From: Scleroderma bovista
Taxonomy: Eukaryota > Basidiomycota > Agaricomycetes > Boletales > Sclerodermataceae
Direction of reading: 5' to 3'
DNA: 64,000 nt
Assembly: GCA_037178675.1 (NCBI GenBank)
Contig: JAYMGJ010000233.1
Location: 1 to 64,000, forward strand
Shown in pieces: positions 55,796 to 64,000 of the stretch; position 1 is the first letter of the stretch, and the number at the start of each line of letters is the position of its first letter. Position numbers and translations under genes: made by a program. The notes under the pieces were generated by a model. That model saw only the letters and a program-made list of their open reading frames with translations, was not told the origin of the DNA and ran no database searches.

Positions 55796-57960
55796 CTATC
55801 TACATACTCTTTTGCTTGGAGATGATTGAGGATCCATGTCCAATACATCATCCTCCCATTGCTCTATCCATGTAATTCCTTCCTCCAGACCATCTCCAAT
55901 CTGATGACGATATTCATCAGCAAGAGCAAATTCCTCAGCTGCATCCAATAATTCATCATCTATAGGGAGCTCTTCTCTCCCATTCTCAGAATCTATATCA
56001 TCTATAGTTTCCTCCTCAATGTCAACAACATGCATAAAAGGAAAAATGCAAGTTGCTTTATGAAGATCCTCAGCACTAACACCCCATATCTCATCAGGAT
56101 GTGATGGCATTTCACTCAGCTTCATCTGCCATGCAAGACAAAGGCTTGCTAGCATAGAGCTTTGACAACCCAATTCATATTTGAGATCTTCATCTGTACA
56201 TAAATGTTAGCATTGAATAGTAGTGTCTGATAATATTGCTTACCAGCATTCAACTTTGCTTTCTGGAGCCGACTCCACTCCTCAGCAAACCACTCCACTA
56301 GTGCTTTTCTTTCTTGTAGCAAACAGATCTCTTCCTCCTCACAACGCCTCAGCTCCAGAAGAGATTTAATCCCTAGGCGAACCTTTTCATCAGCCAACCA
56401 GGCTGGTGGTAAGCCACCAATGCTGTCTCCTAGTCCAACATCCTGCCAAATATCATCATCAACATCTAGTTTGAATAATATAAACTTTGTTGTTGAATGA
56501 AGATGGTTACAGAACTCATTCCAAGCAAGAGAATGTGCAGTGTTTAAAGAAAATACCAAACTATGTGGTAAGCAAGAATGAAAAAAATGTATAAGGACCC
56601 CTGACACCACAAGCAAGCATGGGCCATCCCATATGGCATGGACCAGCCCTGGGATGGGATTATAAAAACAATGGCCCATCCCAGGAGGGAAGCAGACCTT
56701 CCCTGGGATGACCATGGTTTTATAGGCTATTTGGCTGAATTGTGATACTAAATTATTCAGGCTAAATGCTTATCAAAAGTGGTTACCTGAAGTGATAGAG
56801 TAGATGACAGACATACCAGAGCAAATATTGGATCATTTCAAAGAGCAACTGTACACTTGATGTTCGGAAAAGTTTTGTCCCAAAGCCTTTGAGCATATGC
56901 AACATGTCCTACATTAGGAAGCTTCCACGGACTGTCAAGAGAAGCAAAATAAAAGATCCAGCATGCCATAAGCAGGTCACAAAATGGTCCCATAGTGTGT
57001 GGAAGTCCTGGAAGATCTTCATTGCGGAACCTACATGCTTTCTGTCGGGATTTACGGTGTGGCTCGCAAGGCTCACTTGTGTCACTTTCAACGTCCTCAT
57101 CCTCATCTTCTTCCACTGCATGGCCACCATGGTCTTGCATAACACTCCAACCACCAGATACCTGTGATTGAGACAGGCCAGCATGTTGAGTGCCTGGTTG
57201 TCCCATACTCGGAACCTTGCGGGTCAATGGACAAGCAACTACATTGACAGTTGGCTATAAAAGAGTCATCAGTAAGCATAACTGTGTAGAATACAACTCA
57301 CTTTCAAAGGGCCCCCAGGACCCTTCTTAAATGCCCTTGCATTAAGTGCATGACCTACTGGATGTACTGCAGCCTGAAAGTGTCAGAACCATCAGAGTCA
57401 GATATATCATTGCACCCCACATCAGGTCGTATGCTAGTATCTCTGTCTTGCTCATAACTGTCGGGGTTCTCATGTCTGGCCAGGTCCTCGGATCTGTTTT
57501 CATCTCCACCTCGACCTCTATGCTCATTGTAGCCGGGTCTTCTATCAGCGTCACCATCCATGGCCATGTTCTTGGTATGGCATTCACGGTCATGCTTGTA
57601 TTCAGAGCCTTCATGCCATGCGTCCATGTCTACATCACCATCACCATGCGTGTGTGTCATGCTGCTGCATGCGTTCGCAGGGACCGAGCTTTGATGGAGT
57701 GGTTTCTGCCTCAAGTGCAAAAGTGGCAATGTAGGCTCACTGATTGGGGTAAGATGAAATGCTGAGGGGCAAGGCAATGATGGATTACATGCAGCACATG
57801 TGCTGTCATTGAGTGAGACTTGGGCATGTACATCATTGGTATCATCCCCATCACCAAGTCCCCCATGAGAATGCTTGTAACCTTTGTAATGGAAATTAGT
57901 TCTATGTACGTGTGGAATCCATTTGTATCAGGCTTACCTGCAAGAAGCTCACCACTGTGA
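55796..57960 (-). pseudogene. KDZ-type transposase region, C-terminal part and flanks
   Basis: Minus-strand frames: PPAWLADEKVRLGIKSLLEL, RRCEEEEICLLQERKALVEW, FAEEWSRLQKAKLNA, spliced to DEDLKYELGCQSSMLASLCL, AWQMKLSEM, an acidic tail and a stop near 55,797. The block VRLGIxxLLExxRCxEEExxL...ERxxxxEWFxEEW is the C-terminus of KDZ (Kyakuja-Dileera-Zisupton) transposases of Agaricomycetes. Upstream frames (56,838-57,227 and 57,355-57,777) are acidic and His/Asp-rich and may belong to the same or another element. The catalytic core is not present. Part of it is duplicated at 37,985-38,745. Confidence 0.65.
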
Positions 57961-59287
57961 GTCAAAGTGTGGGTTTAGGTCAAAACAACAACCCAACCAT
58001 AACACCAACAAAGGACTATGAAAATTGCGAGTGGTGGTTTACCTCTGCAGTGTCCAGAGAGGATATGCTGAGGAGGGGGAAAGGGGATCTACACCAACAG
58101 GGTGATGCAGACGGTGATGCAGGATACTCCTGGGGTACAGGAGTAATAGAAGACGAAGGGGATAGGGGTCTGGACTCTTCCTAAAGCCTAGGAAGTGTCA
58201 AAGCGGGGATTGGGTTGACTGAGACTGAAACAGCGATACTACACGTAGAGATTGGTGCAGCAAGGGGACAAGGGGGCTCCTGACGTCCAGAAGCAATGAG
58301 AGATGAAGGATTGACTGGCTAGACTCCGCTTGAGCCTAGAGAAATACTTGGACTTGAATAGATTGAATAAACTTCAGATATCAGAGCCTTTAGATTTTCA
58401 CTGAAGCCTACAAGACTCAAAGAGCTGAGGGGATACTGACTGAGAGAGTCTGAGAGAGGGATAATTTCATGCAATTGGGTCCTTCTTCACTGAGCTGAGC
58501 CCAGGGGTTTAAATACATGGGGGGGCACAGCATTAAAGTACAAAAAGAGAAGGGAGTAAGCAGAATTTGTCAAGGATTGGTAAGGGATTGGTAAGAGCTT
58601 TGTAAGGGGTTTGTAAGCGATCAGTAAGCAAGGGATAAGCAGGAATGAGTAAGCATAGGGAGCATGAATAAGCTGCTGAGTAAAGGAATGAGTAAGCTGC
58701 ATGACAAGATTGATTGGTAAGGGAGTGAGTCATCAGCTGAGTAATATACCAAAAATGTGAAAGGGATAGAGTAATACTGATGACAAGAGAGCATCAGTAA
58801 GTAAGGGATGAGTCACTGCACAGCAGAAGGAGTCATTGATGCACAGCCTAAGAAGTTTGATGGGGGGCTGTGTACCATCAGGAATTTGATGGGACAACAA
58901 TGGGGAAGATCTGAGATTAATAGGGGGATTGATCCGAGACAAAACAGCCACAAGAAGGGTACCAGGGGTCCAGAGGTCTTTTGGGGGGTCAGCATACACT
59001 AAGGTATAGTGCATGTGTTCTAGTGCCGCTGAAGCGCAACCATGGGCTCCCTTGACGAGCTCTCTTCTGGGAAAGAACGAGAGAGGGTTCTTCTTCCTAA
59101 TAGCACTCTAAAGTGGGGGTATAACTGTCATGGTGCTGGGGGACGTCGTCTGAAAGTGGGGAAGCAGATAGAGTATTGAATTCAATGCATCCAGGGAAGC
59201 AAGACAAACAACAGAGGAAGATGGACATGGAAAGTATCTGGGAGGAAGGGACCATAGGCTGAGGGCTTTTCAAGCTTGACAATAGAC
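57961..59287. repeat. Non-coding region with GAGTAAGC-type short repeats
   Basis: At 58,565-58,830 the words gattggtaaggg, gtttgtaag and gagtaagctg recur more than a dozen times in a loose array. The rest is unremarkable; no protein recognised. Confidence 0.5.
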
Positions 59288-59668
59288 CTAAGATGACCAA
59301 AGTACGTTCTTGACGCAGGACTGATGAGGAGAATGTGCTGACCAAGAACGAGAGGGACTGAGGGAGTGGACCATTGCTAGGTATGTAAACTGCAATGTAC
59401 CTTTCTGTCCCAATGACTTAGGTCTTTGAACAGATTGCGAAGGAGGCAGTTTATCCTGTGAGGGTGCAGGTGGCTGACGTGCTGTAGATTGTGTTTCCTT
59501 CTGTGTTGTATGTAGCTCCATTTCAAGTGCAGTGACCTCATTGACAATCATGTCATGCTCTAGCTTTGACTTTCCTTTTGCCCTAGTGGGTGACTGAGTG
59601 AATTGTCGAGGTAGGTCTGGTAGCCCAGGATGCTTCCCTTTATTCTGTGGACAAGTGGTTGGTGCCAT
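59288..59668 (-). CDS. Short charged protein, transposon-associated, unknown function
   Basis: ATG at 59,668; MAPTTCPQNKGKHPGLPDLP, RQFTQSPTRAKGKSKLEHDM, IVNEVTALEMELHTTQKETQ ..., an N-terminal PGLPDLPR block followed by a predicted coiled coil (VTALEMELHTTQ) and a P/S/Q-rich tail. Similar N-termini occur on multicopy proteins in repeat-rich Agaricomycete genomes. It is divergent to the Plavaka relic and may have belonged to the same element. Confidence 0.4.
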   Translation of the reverse strand: MAPTTCPQNKGKHPGLPDLPRQFTQSPTRAKGKSKLEHDMIVNEVTALEMELHTTQKETQSTARQPPAPSQDKLPPSQSVQRPKSLGQKGTLQFTYLAMVHSLSPSRSWSAHSPHQSCVKNVLWSS

Positions 59669-59949
59669 GAGCTGATGTGTTCATAGTATCAAGTAAAGTG
59701 AGAGAGGCGACAGGACCAAACTTTGAAGTCTTGGCTTGTTGCCACAACATCATTTTACCATGGACAAGCACACAAGCGTCACAAGCTGACTTAAGGTATG
59801 CTGTCACTACTACTACCAATGATACTAGTCCTCATTTAATGATCCCACATCTCATTGTGACAAACTTCATAAATCTGATGTCAATGTAATTACTGTAGAA
59901 GAGCTTGGGCATAGTATCCAGACTTTGGAATCAGGGTAGCTTTACTACA

Positions 59950-62900
59950 ATGGCCACAAGGGCTACAAGGCTTTCCACACAACCATACCAACCACAAAGA
60001 TATTACTGCACTGACCCAGTCAACTCTGACTGTCGAAAGGGCTTTATATCCTCAGCAGGATTGGCTCGTCATCATAGTGCTGTACATAAGCATCACTACA
60101 TACCCTCTTGACCTTGACAACATCAACAACCAAATGCAAGTTGTGAGGGGGAAGATGGAAATGATGACCCTCAAGGAGCATATTATATCAAGCATCCAGT
60201 TCTAGATGGTAGGTACTACTAGATTTATACTTTCTGGATTACCATTGTTTTGGTCCACTTACTAGTACCTTCTACTATTGATACTAGGCACACCAGTTGA
60301 TTCAAGTGGTGGTGATCTTCCAGAGGATGCTTCAGCTCCCCAACCTAATCCTCAACATAGAAGTCCATGGCATCCCTTTGAAAGTTGAGCTCACTTTGAG
60401 CTTGCTGATTTTATTTTCTGTCAAAATGAGATGCCAGGTGCCCAGATAGATGAACTGATGCATATTTGGGCCAGTATGCCAGGCCATCATGATGGCACAC
60501 CCCCATTTTCCAATCATGAGCATTTATATAGCTCAATTGATGCTATTTCAGAGGGAGATGCCCCATGGACTTCTCTCTCCATGTAATCAGCTGAGGCTGG
60601 CACACTACCAGCTGATGATTCAAGTGTACCAAGCTGGAAGAAAGCAACATATGAAGTGGTCTTTCGTGATCCTCAAATACTACTTGATCATCAAATATCC
60701 AATCCTGACTTCAAGAGTCACATAGACTACTCCCAATGATTAGTGTTTGGGGAACAGGGACAACATGTCTGGTCTGATTTCATGACTGGAAATTGGGCCT
60801 GGAGCCAATGTGTAAGCAAATCTTATATTGTTTTTATGCTCTTAATTAAAACTGATTCAAATGGATACTTAAAGAATGAACTTTCCAATGACCCTGACAA
60901 TCATGGAGCAATGTTTGTTCCCATTATTTTGGGTAGTGACAAAACTACAGTTTCTGTTGCAACTGGAAACAATGAATATTACCCAATTTATATTTCCACA
61001 GGGAATGTGCACAATGGAATGAGATGTGCACATGGTGAAGCTGTAAGTTTACTAGGATTTCTTGCAATACCCAAGAGTAAGTTATTCTAGTTATATTTTC
61101 TATTATATTTCATTAAAAAGACTGCTAATTAGTGGATAAAGAATTTGAATCTGATCCAGAGTTTCATAAATTCTGGAGGCACCTTTTTCATACCTCTTTG
61201 GAAGCTATTTTTCATGCCATGTGTCCAGCAATGTCAAAGCCTCGAATAGTAAAATGTGCTGATGGCCATTATCGCAGAGCAATATATGGGCTTGGCCCTT
61301 ATATTGCTGATTACCCTGAGCAAGTTTGTTGGCTTGTATAGTTCAGGGGGGGTGTTCAAAGTAAGCAGCTACTTATTAGTAATGGAACACTAGCTTGGTT
61401 TTACTGTTATCTGCTACTAGATGCACTGCTTACCGTGCTGATTTGGATAATGATCCTAATTCAATATCTCAGAATCATAAATATACTCAAGTTCTAATGG
61501 GTGCATTTGCATCTCATGTTTTGTGGAAAAAATATGGAATAGTGGATGATATATTGGTAAAATTTGGTTTGCTGATATGATAGCTCTAAGCTGACAGGAC
61601 AAACTTTTGTTATAGCCCTTCACAGCTAGCTTTCCTTGTGCAAATATTCATGAGCTTATTGCTCCAGACATTCTGCATCAAATCATCAAGGGAACATTCA
61701 AGGATCATATTGTGGCTTGGGTAGAAGCATATTTGAAGAAGCACTATAAAAATGATTTTGAGGCTGTCCTAGCTAATATTGATCAACGGTATGTTGAAAT
61801 ACACAATACACACCTTTTACTACTAACCTTAATATAGCATTGCAGCAGTACCACCCTTTCCAGGTCTTAGATGTTTTCCACAAGGTCGTGGATTTGAACA
61901 ATGGACAGGTAATGATTCCAAAGCTTTAATGAAGGTTGGTATCATATTACTATTATATTAGCTCTTTATGCTTACTGGGAGATTTGTATTATAGGTTTAT
62001 CTCCCAGCCATTGCAGGGTATGTACCTGATCAAATGGTATGAGCCCTTGCAGCCTTCATGGACTTTTGTTATATTGTCCATCAATCAAGTCTGGATGAGG
62101 CTGATTTGAATGCTCTTGATAATGCTCTCCAGCGGTTTGAAACAGAGCACACTATTTTTGAAACAGAGGAGATTCATCTAGATGGAATTTCCATTCCTCG
62201 AATTCATTCCCTCCAACATTATCATGAGGCAATAGAGCTGTTTGGAGCCCCAAATGGTCTGTCCACCTCCATTGTGGAGTCCAAGCATATTCATGCAGTC
62301 AAAAAACCTTATTGGAGATCAAATAAAAATGAGGAGTTGGGACAAGTGCTTTTGATCAATCAATGACTAGACAAACTAGTACAGTTTAAAGCAGAACGTC
62401 TTGCTGAAGGTAAGCCTATTGAAATTTAACAGTATACTACTATATATTTAATTGTACTATATTCAGGGCTTTTGGATAAACCACTTCTACCACAAGGCAG
62501 TGAAGTTGTAGCTGAAGAAGATGGCAATCCTCGATTCAATTACTATGATGACACTTCTCTTCAGGAGGCAGAAGAGGATAGTGGTGAAAGAGTAAGTGCA
62601 ATTGTGCAACTGGCACATAGACCATGTAAGTTTGGATACTTGTCTATGTACTATTGATGAGACATAATTTACTTTCTATATAGCACCCAGGAGACTTAGA
62701 ACTTTGTCTGAGATGGGTCAAGGTGTTGGCCATCCTGAATTACCTGACCTTGTGGCAACATTCCTATTTCAACAAAGAAATCCTGGTGTTGACATCCCTG
62801 ATATCTCTAAATGTCCAAAAGTTGTTGACCCAGGGTATTCTTTTAGCTCAGCAATTGCAACTTTTTATGCTCCAAGTGACTTGTCTGGAGTGAATGGAAT

Positions 62901-63093
62901 GCATCACCAGTGTATCCATGCCACTTCTTCATGGAGGAATGGTTCATCTCACTATGATTGTGTCTTTGTAGAAAAAGACCCTACTCTTTGTAATGGTCTA
63001 ATTTTTATCTTATCTAATCTGCAATTAGATGACATCTTATCTTATCGTACTGTAGTATCCTATCTAGTGCATCTTATCTGTAGGTCTGTCTAG
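59950..63093 (+). pseudogene. Plavaka (CACTA-like) transposase, decayed
   Basis: Starts with a C2H2 finger (YYCTDPVNSDCRKGFISSAG, LARHHSAVHKHH), then DAPWTSLSM, YEVVFRDPQILLDHQISNPD, FKSHIDYSQ*LVFG, GQHVWSDFMTGNWAW, GAMFVPIILGSDKTTVSVAT, YYPIYISTGNVHNGMRCAHG, ADYPEQV, RCTAYRADLDNDPNSISQNH, IHELIAPDILHQIIKGTFKD, RALAAFMDFCYIVHQ-like, GAPNGLSTSIVESKHIHAVK and MGQGVGHPELPDLVATF. This order is the Plavaka transposase of mushrooms. It is broken by at least seven stops (two near 60,110; 60,387; 60,583; 60,738; 62,041; 62,365) and a frameshift near 61,330. At least five stops are TGA where Arg (CGA) would fit. CG is almost absent. Confidence 0.85.
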
Positions 63094-63540
63094 ACTACAC
63101 CCTCGTGCTGTACATGCTGTATCCCTTGATGTCATTAGCATAGCCTTACCACAGGATGGCAGCTGTGCTCACTGCCTCATACAGCATACAGCCTCATGGA
63201 TAGCCTCGCACAGGACATGTGTAGTGTAGTATATATACTGCAGCAATCCAGCACCCAGAGGCTCTCCATTCGAGCTCTCTTTGGGTCTTTGCTCTAAGAT
63301 CTCTAGTCCTATCCTCCTCAGAGTCTTGCGTGTGGTAGTTCTTTGGGTTGTCTGCCCTTAGGGTTGTCTCACTCTTCCTGGATTTCAAGGATTATTTGTG
63401 GCACAGATCCTACTATTTTTCTCCTTTCATTATTGAAATGTGCACTATCCTTGTGCTTTCTGGTGGTCTACTGGTCTGGAGGTCTGATGGTCTGATAGTT
63501 CTGACTGTGTCTGGTGATTGTATAATTGTCTGAGATTATG
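63094..63540. other. Non-coding DNA downstream of the Plavaka relic
   Basis: Includes a TATA-like tatatatact at about 63,230 and a long CT-rich leader-like stretch; no gene or repeat identified. Confidence 0.35.
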
Positions 63541-63860
63541 AAATTATCTGAGGACCTGTCATTCTGACTGTTTGACTGTCTGACAATCTCTGAAAATATC
63601 TGAGAATCTACTGGTCTGACTGGCTGATGATCTGATGGTCTGAGAAAATCTGGATGTAAAATCTGATGGTCTGAAAAACACTGGTGGTGTGGTGGTCTGA
63701 TATCTGATATCAGAAATTTTCAGACTTTCAGATCATTAGATATCAGACCACCACACCACCAGTGTTTTTCAGACCATCAGATCTATGTTACTGATATCAG
63801 AATCTTTCAGAATTTCTCAGACTGTCAGACTTTCTCAGACAGTCAGAACTTTTGTCAAGT
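63541..63860. repeat. TCTGAC/GTCAGA minisatellite ending in a transposase scrap
   Basis: Words tctgactgtctgac and ctgatggtctga on the left, tcagactgtcagac on the right. It ends CAGAACTTTTGTCAAGTTGC, the same junction that joins the 36.3-kb minisatellite to the Tc1/mariner fragment (coding TFVKLLM). Confidence 0.75.
63663..63780. repeat. Perfect 43-bp inverted repeat
   Basis: CTGATGGTCTGAAAAACACT...GTCTGATATCT (63,663-63,705) pairs base for base with 63,738-63,780; the 32-b centre contains a further CTGATATCAG palindrome. Confidence 0.9.
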
Positions 63861-64000
63861 TGCTGATGGAGTAGCTGGGGCTCTGGGGTAACTGGCCAGT
63901 ACTGTCCAGTACTGTCCAGGGGAGGGTTGGTTTGCTGATGTTAGAAGAGTAGTTCATTTCAAGTGCTACCTTGGTGTCATGATCCATGCACTTTGTAGGA

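Overview
The window is nuclear DNA of a filamentous basidiomycete, most likely an Agaricomycete. Genes carry many short (about 45-65 b) GT-AG introns that I could place by reading-frame continuity. The accessory content is typical of mushrooms and ectomycorrhizal fungi: a NACHT-WD40 STAND gene, KDZ and Plavaka transposase remains, a DUF6534-like membrane protein, and a Ty1/copia element primed by an initiator-tRNA fragment. No rRNA, tRNA or CRISPR array was recognised. Family names rest on recognition of motifs and domain order; no database search was possible.

Left part (1-12.8 kb), ordinary genes: 5'-partial MFS transporter (-), CTP-dependent diacylglycerol kinase DGK1 (+), an S/T/P/Q-rich protein of unknown function (-), a SUZ-domain protein (+), a complete ten-exon M20 Cys-Gly dipeptidase of the DUG1/CNDP type (-), a probably frameshifted DUF6534-like 7TM gene (+), then a decayed copy of the first two DUG1 exons. 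At 12.8-19.4 kb there is gene-poor DNA with three tandem-repeat arrays (about 77/65 bp, about 170-180 bp, and 17 bp).

Middle (19.7-34.1 kb): the truncated N-terminal half of a STAND gene, a multiply broken HAL-type protein kinase, and an apparently intact 1705-residue NACHT-WD40 receptor (-) with 14 nearly identical WD40 repeats in which only a few residues per repeat vary. The stretch from the kinase relic through the WD40 array has no CG dinucleotide for about 2.7 kb, while the NACHT exon next to it is CG-rich. Then a small conserved unknown gene and the cullin exchange factor CAND1, which stops abruptly about three quarters of the way along, where the transposon-rich right half begins.

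Right part (34.1-64 kb), nested mobile elements: a transposon-associated gene with a SAM-like C-terminus, a Tc1/mariner transposase fragment, TCAGAC-type minisatellites, KDZ pieces, several MITEs, a full Ty1/copia retrotransposon (212-bp LTRs, 5-bp target duplication) that itself holds a 7,000-bp foldback element (two arms of about 3.3-3.6 kb, 9-bp target duplication), a second KDZ relic and a decayed Plavaka transposase. Insertion order can be read directly: host coding sequence, then copia, then foldback; and a KDZ fragment, then a 408-bp MITE whose empty site survives in a paralogue 18 kb away. Many lesions look like C-to-T change at CpG (CGA to TGA stops, CG/TG/CA variants among repeat units), suggesting cytosine methylation of repeated DNA.
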